From Candida dubliniensis CD36 (Eukaryota > Ascomycota > Pichiomycetes > Serinales > Debaryomycetaceae), in contig NC_012860.1 of assembly GCF_000026945.1 (NCBI RefSeq), forward strand, positions 2,542,001-2,606,000: a stretch of 64,000 nt of DNA, read 5' to 3'. Below are positions 41,151-50,612 of this stretch, in pieces. The stretch's first letter is position 1. The number at the start of each line of letters is the position of its first letter. A model generated the notes under the pieces. The model was not told where the DNA came from, made no database searches, and worked only from the letters and a program-made list of their open reading frames with translations. The translations under genes and the position numbers were made by a program.

Positions 41151-42671
41151 CTAGTCTTCTAAAAATTTCTTCACTGGTCTACCAATATCATTCAAGCTTA
41201 ACAAGAAAGTGTCATGCCCATAATTGGATATATCGTTTCCCAATTCAAAGTACTCGACATTACCCGAAACATTATTTTCCATCAATACATCTGCAATTTC
41301 ACGCTGTTGCCAAACGGGAAACAAAATATCTGACTCCACACCTACAACTAGCACATCTTTATTGGCCAATCGAGTCATCCCTTTCTTTAGATCAAGGTGA
41401 CCTTCCTCTACTGTAATGATGGCCTTTGTGGATTTTTCTTGGTATGGGGTTTCAGGAATAGCAAGTTTGGGAATATTGCTCGTAACTTTACCTGAGTACA
41501 GCGATTCAGCTTTGGATCTAGATTCTAATGCTTTGCTTCTACTTTTGTATCCCAAATCAAACAAATCCATTGCCTTTGAAACATAAAGCCAAGAATTTGC
41601 ATCGTATTCAAGACAGAACTTTTCTCCAGCGTGATCTAAATAGGTTTCTACCAAAAAATCTGGACATAATGCAGGTGGTTGGCTCTCGTCAGCCCTTTGT
41701 CTACCAAATCTATATTCCCATTCAGGTCCTGATCGATACGTTACGGTAGCAATCTCTCTAGCTAACTTCATACCAACATGTGGTGGGGTTTTGTTATAGT
41801 AAGACCCACGGTTCCAGTTTGGATCACTCATCAATACTTGCCTTTGTGTATATCTCAAGGCAATTGAGTATGGATGTGACCTTGCACAACCACTAATGGT
41901 AATAATTTTTTCAACCTCATCTGGAAATTCCCAGCCATATGCCAAAGATTGCATCCCTCCCATAGATGCACCAATAGATGCATGGATTTTGTCAACTCCA
42001 AATTGGTCTCTCACCAACTCCCGTTGTGCACGAACCATGTCGTTAACACTTAGTATTGGAAATCTGGTTGCATATTGTTCGTTATTTGCAGGGTCAATGG
42101 ACGAGGGCCCGGTTGACCCATAACAACCCCCAAGTACATTTGTACAAACAACAAAATACTTGTCCGTGTCAATGAATTTCCCCAGTCCAATAAAATTTTC
42201 CCACCATCCATTTTGCTGATTTTCTGGTTGTGACTTAGCATGCAGGGAAGCAGATAATCCAGTATGAACCAATACAAGATTTGATTTTTCTTTGTTTAAT
42301 TGTCCCCAAGTCTCATATGCTATTTCATACTCGGGTAAATGCCCTCCATGATCTAAAAATATGGGCTTCTTTGATTTATATACATGAAATCCAGTTTTCA
42401 CGTTGCCATAACTTGGTTCTGGTCCAGATTCTAATGATGTAGAGGATGCTTTAAGGTTACCTTTTGACAACTGCTCATTTTTATGCTCCAATTTATCTAG
42501 ACAAGGAAATGTGAGTGCTGGGTTGGAGCCCGTAGTTTTCTCAGATTGTAGGGGTTTATAGTATGTGGATGAAGTACTGAATAGTTTTGATGAATACAAA
42601 ATGATTTTTCTCAGTGGTGAACAACCAATAGGTAGTTTTGGTAAAAGTTTCTTGGTTGAAGCAGATAACAT
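41151..42671 (-). CDS. Serine/homoserine O-acetyltransferase-like, mitochondrial presequence
   Basis: 506-residue alpha/beta-hydrolase-fold acetyltransferase. Nucleophile Ser236 in GASMGGMQ; the catalytic Asp is in [10 protein letters not shown] and the His in NYGHDTF near the end. The N-terminus ([14 protein letters not shown]...LFSTSSTYY) is basic and Ser-rich, like a mitochondrial presequence. Yeast Met2 lacks such a leader, and the core ([19 protein letters not shown]) differs from Met2. It looks more like the fungal serine O-acetyltransferases of the CysA/Cys2 type, which descend from homoserine acetyltransferases and make O-acetylserine for cysteine synthesis in mitochondria. I cannot fix the acceptor from sequence alone. 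A TCACGTGA Cbf1-type palindrome lies 203 bp upstream of the ATG. Confidence 0.85.
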   Translation of the reverse strand: MLSASTKKLLPKLPIGCSPLRKIILYSSKLFSTSSTYYKPLQSEKTTGSNPALTFPCLDKLEHKNEQLSKGNLKASSTSLESGPEPSYGNVKTGFHVYKSKKPIFLDHGGHLPEYEIAYETWGQLNKEKSNLVLVHTGLSASLHAKSQPENQQNGWWENFIGLGKFIDTDKYFVVCTNVLGGCYGSTGPSSIDPANNEQYATRFPILSVNDMVRAQRELVRDQFGVDKIHASIGASMGGMQSLAYGWEFPDEVEKIITISGCARSHPYSIALRYTQRQVLMSDPNWNRGSYYNKTPPHVGMKLAREIATVTYRSGPEWEYRFGRQRADESQPPALCPDFLVETYLDHAGEKFCLEYDANSWLYVSKAMDLFDLGYKSRSKALESRSKAESLYSGKVTSNIPKLAIPETPYQEKSTKAIITVEEGHLDLKKGMTRLANKDVLVVGVESDILFPVWQQREIADVLMENNVSGNVEYFELGNDISNYGHDTFLLSLNDIGRPVKKFLED

Positions 42672-42873
42672 TGCTGATATGATTTGGCCTAATAGAAAGT
42701 GTTTTTGCTTTACTAGAAAGTACCAAATAGAAAAAAAAAAGAAGAAGAAGAAGAATTATAAAGAATGAGAGTCCTATAATTACTAATGGGTTTAGCAACC
42801 ATTGTAAGCCCAGAATGCCCTCTTGAAAACAAAAAATACACGTATTACCCCTGCAAGTACAAATGACCCTAGT

Positions 42874-42881
42874 TCACGTGA
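42874..42881. promoter_or_regulatory. Cbf1-type palindrome TCACGTGA
   Basis: Perfect TCACGTGA between the divergent acetyltransferase and FIT-family genes, 203 bp and 117 bp from their ATGs. Cbf1 governs sulfur genes, so the acetyltransferase is the likelier target. Confidence 0.6.
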
Positions 42882-42997
42882 CACGGGTGGGGTTTGTTTT
42901 TATGCGGGTTTTTGTTTTCTGGCTTGTTGTTTTGATTTTCCGGTGTGCGTTCTTGGGAATATGTTCGAATATATTGACTACTACCCACAACTGCAAA

Positions 42998-43765
42998 ATG
43001 AGTACTAGATATAAGTTGACACCTTATAATATATCATTACTAATATACCCGACAGTATACATTGGATCAATTCCCCTTACCTTGTTGCTCAAGCAGTATA
43101 ACAAGTATATTGGTCAGGTTTTCTTGGTCAGATTTTTGGAACAGTACCTTGTCAGTAATAATGGTTACTTGTGGTTTACTACGTTATACTGGTTGCTAGT
43201 TGCGTTTAGCGCATATTTACCAGACACAAACAAGGACATTCTTATTTTCTATACCAAAATATATTTGATCAACACTATTTGGATTGTGATTTTGCTAGAA
43301 TGGTTTTTTGGATCCCCGATTTTTGAGCGAATAAGTGTTATTGCTGGTGCAACTTGCTCCATTCGTGGTATATACAGAGAGTATGCGTGTGAAAGAAGTG
43401 GTGGGGTGTGGACTGACCCATTTGATAGTTCCAGTCATTATACCTATTTAATTTCCAGCAGCTTATTGATATGGCTGTTGCTTTTGAATCATGTAACATG
43501 GATATCAGGATACTTTCCGAACCATGTGATTGACCTAGAAAACAGTAATCGTTATACTGTACCCTATAGTAACACAACTGGTGATACAAAAATGGACCTG
43601 AATCGAACTCTTCGAACAATAATCGAGGTAATAGCTGTTTTGATTTTGGTCATGTGGTTCATTCTGTTTACGATTACTTCAGTTTTTTTCCATACAATAC
43701 CGGAAAAATTTGTGGGCTTATTGTGCGGTCTATTTGTGCCTATTGTATTAAAGTATATTAAATAA
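42998..43765 (+). CDS. FIT-family ER lipid-droplet protein (Yft2/Scs3-like)
   Basis: 255-residue membrane protein of the fat-storage-inducing transmembrane family, ER enzymes/factors needed for lipid droplet budding and normal ER membrane lipids. The frame opens at 42863, but I take the ATG at 42998 (MSTRYKLTPYN), since the upstream extension crosses the Cbf1 site. About six membrane helices. The two conserved family His residues are present in SSSHYTYLISSSLLIWLLLL and in FFHTIPEKFVGLLCGLFVP. The length is nearer Yft2 (about 270) than Scs3 (380), but the two yeast paralogues cannot be told apart here. Confidence 0.85.
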   Translation: MSTRYKLTPYNISLLIYPTVYIGSIPLTLLLKQYNKYIGQVFLVRFLEQYLVSNNGYLWFTTLYWLLVAFSAYLPDTNKDILIFYTKIYLINTIWIVILLEWFFGSPIFERISVIAGATCSIRGIYREYACERSGGVWTDPFDSSSHYTYLISSSLLIWLLLLNHVTWISGYFPNHVIDLENSNRYTVPYSNTTGDTKMDLNRTLRTIIEVIAVLILVMWFILFTITSVFFHTIPEKFVGLLCGLFVPIVLKYIK

Positions 43766-43823
43766 AATATGATTTAGAGCAATACAAATATGTATAAAGC
43801 ATTTTAGTTACGACCTGGCTTGC

Positions 43824-44960
43824 TTAGATTTTTTGTAAACACATTTTAGGGACTAAGCCGATATCCAGAGATAATTGGTGATTATAGTAATCTTTGCCCA
43901 TACGAACCAATCTGATTTTACACCAGCCGTCAGAATGTTTTTCCAAAATCACTGCTTTATCTCCTATTTCAATATTCAACTCGTCACCAAGACTTTTGTT
44001 GTATGATCGAATGACAGTGTATAAACTCTGTTCTGGGCTAATTCCGCCTCTCACCGGATCTAGTCCACTGCTGCCTATAGTTATAACTGGTGGCAAATTG
44101 AGATTGTCTGTGGGCTTTCTGGAATTCTCCAAACGATTTTCTGGAATACTCAATACTTGTGGTTTTACGGTTTCATTGTTTTCATGACTAGCTTTTTTTA
44201 AATTGAACTTTTTCAAAAAAATTGGGGTCAAAACACTCATTCGCTTGGCAAAATTATCTGAGCTTGATATCTCCTTTTCCTTTCTTCGTATAGGGAAGGA
44301 TTTACTCAATCTGCTTGTTAACTGATCTCTTTTTTGGGGTAACTCGTATTGTCTTTCATCCTTGAAGTATGCCCCAGGAGAAAAAAGGATAGGATAAGGT
44401 TTATCAGCAGTCAATGTTACATCGCTTGCTCTAGGTTTGTAATATTTTTCATTGAACGATAGTGTTTTTCTTTTCCGTTTACGTTCACGAATGTAATACC
44501 ATACTCCTAATACAATGAAAAAGATGGAAAATATTGCTATTGGAATACCTATTGCTAAGCCAATTTGTAAGGACCGATTACCGGTAGAGTATGACACATC
44601 ACTGAAGCTGTTTTGAATAGGGATAGTGGAGACAGCACCAACCTTTTTGGATGCTGTTGGTGATGACAAGGAAGTAGTGTCTGCACTAGATGAGGGAGTT
44701 GTGCTTTTTGTTTCAGTGGCACTTAATACCATTGAAATATCTTTGGAAGTGGAAGTAGTAGTTTGGGATGTAGATGGTGTTCTCAATATTGGAGTTGATG
44801 TAACGATAGTTGTCTCAATAGTTTGTGTTACCCAAGATACTATCTGTATAACATTTGTAGGGTTTGTATTTGGAATGTTTTTGCTATTCAATGTTGATGT
44901 AGATGTTAATGTCATGTAAATGGTAGTATCGCCATCATCTCTTTTACCAACAATCTCCAT
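43824..44960 (-). CDS. FUS1: Fus1-type cell-fusion membrane protein with SH3 domain
   Basis: 378-residue single-pass protein with the layout of yeast Fus1, which sits at the mating projection tip and promotes cell fusion. The extracellular N-terminus (about 1-125) is very rich in Ser/Thr and lacks a cleaved signal peptide, like Fus1. One membrane segment follows at about 132-154 (GLAIGIPIAIFSIFFIVLGVWYY), then a basic stop-transfer RERKRKRK, a disordered cytosolic region and a C-terminal SH3 domain (about 312-378: YTVIRSYNKSLGDEL, DGWCKIRLV, IGLVPKMCL). The SH3 and membrane segment align by eye with yeast Fus1. Expected to be pheromone-induced in opaque cells. Confidence 0.85.
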   Translation of the reverse strand: MEIVGKRDDGDTTIYMTLTSTSTLNSKNIPNTNPTNVIQIVSWVTQTIETTIVTSTPILRTPSTSQTTTSTSKDISMVLSATETKSTTPSSSADTTSLSSPTASKKVGAVSTIPIQNSFSDVSYSTGNRSLQIGLAIGIPIAIFSIFFIVLGVWYYIRERKRKRKTLSFNEKYYKPRASDVTLTADKPYPILFSPGAYFKDERQYELPQKRDQLTSRLSKSFPIRRKEKEISSSDNFAKRMSVLTPIFLKKFNLKKASHENNETVKPQVLSIPENRLENSRKPTDNLNLPPVITIGSSGLDPVRGGISPEQSLYTVIRSYNKSLGDELNIEIGDKAVILEKHSDGWCKIRLVRMGKDYYNHQLSLDIGLVPKMCLQKI

Positions 44961-45402
44961 TCTTTATTGTTGAAGAATATGCATAAGAATAAATAAAAAC
45001 CATAGTAAAACTTCTCTCTACATATAGTGTCGTCAGGACTAATTTATAAACACCTGGTGTATGTTATTTGTAACAATAAACTATAACAATCGTGATGCAG
45101 GTGTGTTTTAAGTTTGTTATTTTCACCTGCATTTTGCAGCTAATTGACCAACGACGTGAAGATTTAGTTTATTCTATTTTTATTTTCATATCTCTCTTTT
45201 CCCTTTTTTTTTTTTTTTTTTGGTTGCAACTTACATTTTTGGAGTGGTTTCAGATTTTTGTTTCAGCTTTAGTTCTGCGACAACTTGAAACCAGACCTAA
45301 TAGAATCAAAAATACTCTTTTTATTTGTTAACCAGAACAGGTAAAAGATAAAAAAGGAGCATTGCATTGCAGTTTCTATGGTATTACATACTTACTTGAT
45401 AA
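44961..45402. other. FUS1 promoter and DPP 3' region
   Basis: About 440 bp with no gene seen. T tract at 45205-45221. Lies between FUS1 (upstream sequence) and the 3' end of the inner PAP2 gene. Confidence 0.5.
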
Positions 45403-46257
45403 TTAATGTGGTAACAACAGTTCAGTTAAGGTTTCGGAATCTATAGGCTTGTGTGACTCTTCTGAAACGAGTCTGTTGAAATAATGATGGTACGACCACC
45501 AGGCAAAACTGATACCTATTGCCCCTCCTAACACTATATCAGTAAAATGGTGTCGATAATCTTGTGTTCTACTTAATGCAATATATGTGGCTAATGATAA
45601 TGGTGAAAATGCAAGGAAATACTTGTAAACGTATCGCAGGGATTCTCTATTCTGGAATAACTTAAATTGTCCCGATAGCCATAATGTTAAATAGAACAAC
45701 CCACCAAAACTAATCGAAGAATGTCCGGATGGCGTTGATTTCATACCATCAACCAACAAAGCTTTGCCCAAAGGTGCAGTACAAACACTTGAGTCTACCA
45801 ACTGGTGTAATGGTGTTCCTGGTGCTGGACCACAACGCTCCAAGAAATCAGGTCTTGGTCGAGCTATCCAAATTTTAAGTATATCTGTGATCACTCCATT
45901 TAAGCTCAATGATATTATCAAACCTAAAACACTAATTTGTAGACAGTGCAAAGCTTGTTGATGGGAAGAAAATGCCCCATGTTGATATTTTACTAATAAT
46001 GATGCTAGAATTACAAATAATGGAACAAATGCTGCAATTTCAATACACAAAATTCCAGAAACCCGTTCTTTAATTGCAAATGGATGGGAAATAGTCAAAT
46101 CATCAAGGGAAAACTGCCTTTGGAATGGAAGTGCAGTCTCTGCAACTGAAAAAAAGAATACTACTGTTACAGTCGCAACTATCCAGTCAGGAATGAAATC
46201 ATGAAATTGACTACTTTGTGTATATTTAACTATTGAGGACGGGTTGAGGAAAGTCAT
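45403..46257 (-). CDS. PAP2-family lipid phosphate phosphatase (DPP-like), inner paralogue
   Basis: 284 residues from the ATG at 46257 (three codons further upstream the frame begins with TTG). A clear paralogue of the two repeat-borne phosphatases, with all catalytic motifs: K-x6-RP in LKIWIARPRPDF, PSGHSS, and SRTQDYRHHFTD. About six membrane helices. It has diverged from the repeat copies in the N-terminus, loops and C-terminus and is not part of the recent duplication. Substrates in the family are diacylglycerol pyrophosphate, phosphatidate and, for C. albicans Dpp3, farnesyl pyrophosphate. Which Candida DPP this is cannot be read from the sequence. Confidence 0.92.
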   Translation of the reverse strand: MTFLNPSSIVKYTQSSQFHDFIPDWIVATVTVVFFFSVAETALPFQRQFSLDDLTISHPFAIKERVSGILCIEIAAFVPLFVILASLLVKYQHGAFSSHQQALHCLQISVLGLIISLSLNGVITDILKIWIARPRPDFLERCGPAPGTPLHQLVDSSVCTAPLGKALLVDGMKSTPSGHSSISFGGLFYLTLWLSGQFKLFQNRESLRYVYKYFLAFSPLSLATYIALSRTQDYRHHFTDIVLGGAIGISFAWWSYHHYFNRLVSEESHKPIDSETLTELLLPH

Positions 46258-46970
46258 GACAATCAAGTAGTATATAACTAGTGGTTGTTTTTTATGTCAA
46301 AAAGTTTAATGCTGAAAATTTGTAGTTTTTTTTTTTTGTTGTTGTTGAGATAATAGTGGAGAATGGGGGTGCGTGATAGTTAACCAAAAACAGAAAACTG
46401 TCGTTGTTGTTGCATTGCAGGTTTAAAATTGGTTTGGTCTTTATTATTATATTCTTAATCCAACCCCTCGCTTATATCCCAGAAATATCCATTCTTTATG
46501 AAATCCATTATTCACTATACAAAAAATAAATAAATTACGAGTTGTTCTACAACTTGTTGCGGTGATATATGCTTCTAAGAATCAGTGACATTACCAACAC
46601 ACACAACACAGATGTGATTTCAAATATTTCACTGTAACATCTTGAACCTTTGACACAAACACAATCATCTACATTGCCATCCCATATGTACTTAAACAAG
46701 ATTTATATTCCAAATGAAGAATATATGTGGTACCATAGATGGTTGATCTAATTCTCAAGAGTATTGCCTATATACAGGATATTTAGGTCGTGTGTATCAT
46801 TTCAATTATTGTATTGCTGAAAACTTTTTTTTTTTTCTTTCTTCAACCACCAAAATTTTTCAACAAAAAAAGGAAGTGAAAATCTTGTGTTCTTTCTTGT
46901 TTTAAGATAGGTAGAATACAAGAATCAAAGTTTTAATAATTTTTTTTTCGTTTAATCGTCATAGAATACC
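46258..46970. other. Divergent promoter region between the inner DPP gene and EGD1
   Basis: 713 bp without a gene. T tracts at 46327-46337, 46828-46837 and 46941-46948. AT-rich, no strong motif recognised. Confidence 0.5.
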
Positions 46971-47447
46971 ATGCCAGTCGATCCAGAAAAATTAGCCAAA
47001 TTACAAAAATCATCTGCTAAAAAGGTTGGTGGTTCAAGAATTAAAGCTAAAAAGAACATCAAGACCGAACAAGATGACACCAAATTGATTGAAGCTTTAG
47101 GTAAATTGAAAGCTACCAAGATTGAAGGTGTTGAAGAAGCCAATTTCTTTAGAGAAGATGGTAAAGTTTTACATTTCAACAGAGTTGGTGTTCAAGGTGC
47201 TCCAGCTTCTAACACTTTTGCCTTCACTGGTTATCCACAAGAAAAGAATATTACTCAATTGATTCCACAAATCTTACCACAATTGGGTGCTGAAAACTTG
47301 GAAATCTTGAGACAATTGGCTGAACAGATCCAAGCTGGTAAAACTCCAAAAGACTTCAACACTGGTTCTGCTGACGCTGCTGCTGCTGATGCCGGTGGTG
47401 AAGATATTCCAGACTTGGTTGACCAAAAATTTGACGATGTTGAATAA
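46971..47447 (+). CDS. EGD1: Nascent polypeptide-associated complex, beta subunit
   Basis: 158-residue beta-NAC. It binds the ribosome near the exit tunnel and shields nascent chains, working with the alpha subunit (Egd2). The N-terminal ribosome-binding motif is visible as GGSRIKAKKNIK (the R-R/K-K type element), followed by the NAC domain: LGKLKATKIEGVEEANFFREDGKVLHFNRVGVQ and ASNTFAFTGYPQEKNITQLIPQILPQLG. The tail is Ala/Asp/Glu-rich. Codon use is highly biased, consistent with an abundant protein. Confidence 0.97.
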   Translation: MPVDPEKLAKLQKSSAKKVGGSRIKAKKNIKTEQDDTKLIEALGKLKATKIEGVEEANFFREDGKVLHFNRVGVQGAPASNTFAFTGYPQEKNITQLIPQILPQLGAENLEILRQLAEQIQAGKTPKDFNTGSADAAAADAGGEDIPDLVDQKFDDVE

Positions 47448-48406
47448 ATGTTAGGTTAATCGGTATAATATTTTGAAAAGAGAAGGAACTGTGTTCAACT
47501 AATGAAGAAAATGGAATAAAAGAAAGTAAAGAAACTTGAACTTTTTTTTTTTTGTATTTTTCTTTGTTTTGTATACCGACTTCTTTTCTCCGGGAGATTT
47601 GATGTTACGTATTTTTCATAATCATGAATTTATAACTTTATATCCTTGTAGTTTAGTTTGTGTATATAATTTAATAAACTTTAGCTTAGGGAAACAGAAA
47701 CAGAAAAAGACGGAAAAGTAATTGCTTTTCATGCGTCACGTGCTGGCGCTGGTTTACTAAGGTCCACATTTGCTTGTCAAAGTCTGGACGATTTGGGAAA
47801 TTTGTACAACATGACACAAAATGAAATATTCTTTTCTTACCAAGAGAATCTTAATAATTAACAACTTTTTATCCAAATAACTCCATAATTATATTCATTT
47901 TTTCAAGAAAAAAAAAGTGGTCTCTGGAGTAGAATGGCCCCACTGAACCTACTTGTACAATCAGATTTTTTTTAGCTCTTCATTTGAGCGAGTTGTAGTG
48001 TAAGTGGTCACAAATGTTGATGTTGTTATTTCATAGATGTCTGGAAGAATTTGGGAGGGAGGAAATCAGTTTTGTTCAATAATTTTAGAAATTGTGAACC
48101 ATTAAATCGTTCGGTTATAACTATACTGTTAAGTATATAATTGTGATGGTCGGTTAAAAAGAGGCCACATGGCTAAGTCGGAATTATGTCAGCATCAAAG
48201 CCCTGTTTCAAAGCAATTAATTGTTTGCCGTTTACATCATTAACATTGTAGTTTTTTCTACGATTGTTTGTAAAGTATAGTTTTGAAAGATACGATTAAA
48301 AGCCGTAGCCAGTTGGAACAATAAGCTAATGTAGAAGGAAGCTAGAAGAAGCAAAAAGAATATACATGGAACTAAAATTGGCACTAAACGAAGCAAATTA
48401 AAGTAT
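47448..48406. other. Intergenic region left of inverted repeat arm B
   Basis: About 960 bp. Contains a TCACGTGC E-box at 47736-47743 and T tracts. A 69-codon frame on the minus strand at 48232-48441 encodes a hydrophobic segment but starts inside the repeat arm and is likely chance. No supported gene. Confidence 0.5.
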
Positions 48407-48629
48407 GTAGAGCTAAATGATGCTAGAGCAATCAAAGACAATGGACGGGAAACACCAATAATTTAATTTGTGCCCATCCAGGAGTGGTGGTGAAATGAAT
48501 ACATATAAATAAGGCTTTAAATTTTTTTTTTTTTAGTTACCACAACTCAATTGATTGACTGTTCCATTCATTCATTCATCCATTCATTCATCATTTCAAC
48601 AACATAAAAAAACAACAATTTATACAAAT

Positions 48630-50336
48630 ATGGTTTTAAGTAAACACATTGATGCATTGAGATTGGAAACGCAAATTTTGAAGAAAACTCCACAAGCCCA
48701 ATTGCGTAAAGATCAATTCATTGATGCATTTGATTCCCACAAGAACATTCCTCAATTTGAAATCCCACAAAACTCATCAAATGAACAATTGATTTATAAA
48801 TATCTTTCCCAAGAATTATCTCTTGATGGGGTCCCCACATTGAATTTGGCCTCGTTCGTTAACACCTATGTTGATGGTACATCTTTGAAATTAATCGAAG
48901 ATAACTTAACCAAAAACTTGGCGGATAACGACGAGTACCCAAGCTTGATAGATATACAAACCAGATGTATATCTATTTTAAGCAACTTGTGGGGTGCCCC
49001 TGGGAAAGTAGATAATGTAACTGGTAACCGAGTAACTAATTCTATTGGTACAGCCACAACTGGTTCATCTGAAGCTATAATGTTAGCTGGATTGGCTTTG
49101 AAGAAAAGATGGCAATTGAAAAGAAAAGCTGAAGGTAAATCTACTGCCAATCCAAATATCTTGATGGCTACATGTGCTCAAGTCGCCTTGGAAAAATTTG
49201 CTTGTTATTTTGATGTAGAAAACAGATTAATTCCTGTCACCGAAGAATCTGGTCATTTGATTGATGTTTCCAAAATCAAGGAAAATATTGATGAAAACAC
49301 AATTGGCATTTTTGTAATTATGGGATCTACCTTTACTGGTGCATTTGAGCCTGTTGAAGAAATTTCGAAATTATTAGATGAAGTTGAAAAAGAACGTGGA
49401 TTGGATATCAGAATTCATGTTGATGGAGCATCGGGTGGATTTGTTGCACCATTTATTTTCCCCCATTTGAAATGGGATTTTGCTGTCTCTAGAGTTGATT
49501 CGATTAATACCTCTGGTCACAAGTTTGGGTTGACTTCTGTTGGTTTGGGTTGGGTGATCTGGAAAGATGCTGATTTGTTGCCCAAAGAGTTGCGTTTTAG
49601 TTTGGATTATCTCGGTGGTGTTGAAGAAACATTTGGCTTAAATTTCTCTAGACCTGGTTTCCCTGTCATTACCCAATACTACAACTTTTTAACTTTAGGC
49701 AGACAAGGGTATGCCAAAATCTTTGATGGGTGCATGACCAATGCTAGGTTGTTGTCGGAATTTTTGGAGGAAAGTAAATATTTTGAGGTTGTCTCGGTTA
49801 TTCACCATAAATTGAGTGAATCAGAAAGAAAAGCTCAATTCACTAGAGAAGTCGATGACAAACATTTGGATTCTAAGCTTTATACTATTAATGAAGATTT
49901 CAAGCCTGGTTTGCCTGTAGTTGCATTCAGATTCTCCAAAGAGTTTAGAGACAAGTACCCTGAATTGCCTCAAGAATTGTTGTCAACATTGTTAAGAAAA
50001 AGAGGTTATATTATTCCAAACTACCACTTGCCTCCATCTGAGAACGACAAGGAGATTTTGAGAGTTGTTGTTCGTAACTCGTTATCTTTGAATTTGTTGG
50101 AGAGATTAATTCAAGACATCACCGATGCTACCGAACTTTTGATCAAAGCTGCTGATTCCATTACTGATTATGTTTCAACAAGTGGTGAGCACACTGATGT
50201 TGAAAATAGAGAAAGAATTCATAAGTTATTGGCTGCTATTGCCTCTGGTGGTGTTTCTGAAGTCAAAGAAGAAAAACACAAGAAGGATAATCACAAATCC
50301 GGGAAGAATAAAAAGTCTTATCGTGGTACTTGTTAG
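48630..50336 (+). CDS. GAD1: Glutamate decarboxylase, arm B copy
   Basis: Second intact 568-residue glutamate decarboxylase, in opposite orientation to the copy at 9506-11212. The ATG is at 48630; the frame runs upstream to a TTG through the ATTC repeat of the leader. The Schiff-base lysine is residue 298 in NTSGHKFGL. The protein equals the other copy except for one Val instead of Ala near the C-terminus (SEVKEEK). The shared ~220 bp promoter, with TATAAATA at 48504-48511, means both copies may be expressed alike, but the sequence beyond the arm edge differs. Confidence 0.97.
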   Translation: MVLSKHIDALRLETQILKKTPQAQLRKDQFIDAFDSHKNIPQFEIPQNSSNEQLIYKYLSQELSLDGVPTLNLASFVNTYVDGTSLKLIEDNLTKNLADNDEYPSLIDIQTRCISILSNLWGAPGKVDNVTGNRVTNSIGTATTGSSEAIMLAGLALKKRWQLKRKAEGKSTANPNILMATCAQVALEKFACYFDVENRLIPVTEESGHLIDVSKIKENIDENTIGIFVIMGSTFTGAFEPVEEISKLLDEVEKERGLDIRIHVDGASGGFVAPFIFPHLKWDFAVSRVDSINTSGHKFGLTSVGLGWVIWKDADLLPKELRFSLDYLGGVEETFGLNFSRPGFPVITQYYNFLTLGRQGYAKIFDGCMTNARLLSEFLEESKYFEVVSVIHHKLSESERKAQFTREVDDKHLDSKLYTINEDFKPGLPVVAFRFSKEFRDKYPELPQELLSTLLRKRGYIIPNYHLPPSENDKEILRVVVRNSLSLNLLERLIQDITDATELLIKAADSITDYVSTSGEHTDVENRERIHKLLAAIASGGVSEVKEEKHKKDNHKSGKNKKSYRGTC

Positions 50337-50612
50337 ATCTCTACCAGCTATTGGATTAAGAATATTTTTGTTTTTATTTTATAGTTATTTTTATTTTTGT
50401 TTCTTTTGAGTGGTTATAGGATATATAGTCATAAGAAGTATTTCTGTATTTCGTCTTCCAGTGGAGAGAACTAGAACTTCTTCTGATAGCACTTTTGTAA
50501 TATCCTTTTCTTGCTATTTATAAAGTAGTAACTAGGCTGTCAATCAATTATAGTGGCACATTGAAACAGATTTCAACATGCTTCTATTTTTTACTTATCT
50601 CTATGGATCAAT

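Noticed and set aside
48160..48240. Possible tRNA near GGCTAAGTCGG
   Set aside because: The A-box-like string lacks a matching B box and cloverleaf pairing.
48232..48441. 69-codon hydrophobic minus-strand frame next to arm B
   Set aside because: It crosses the repeat boundary, so only part is unique. Its arm A counterpart does not continue the frame, and there is no family resemblance.
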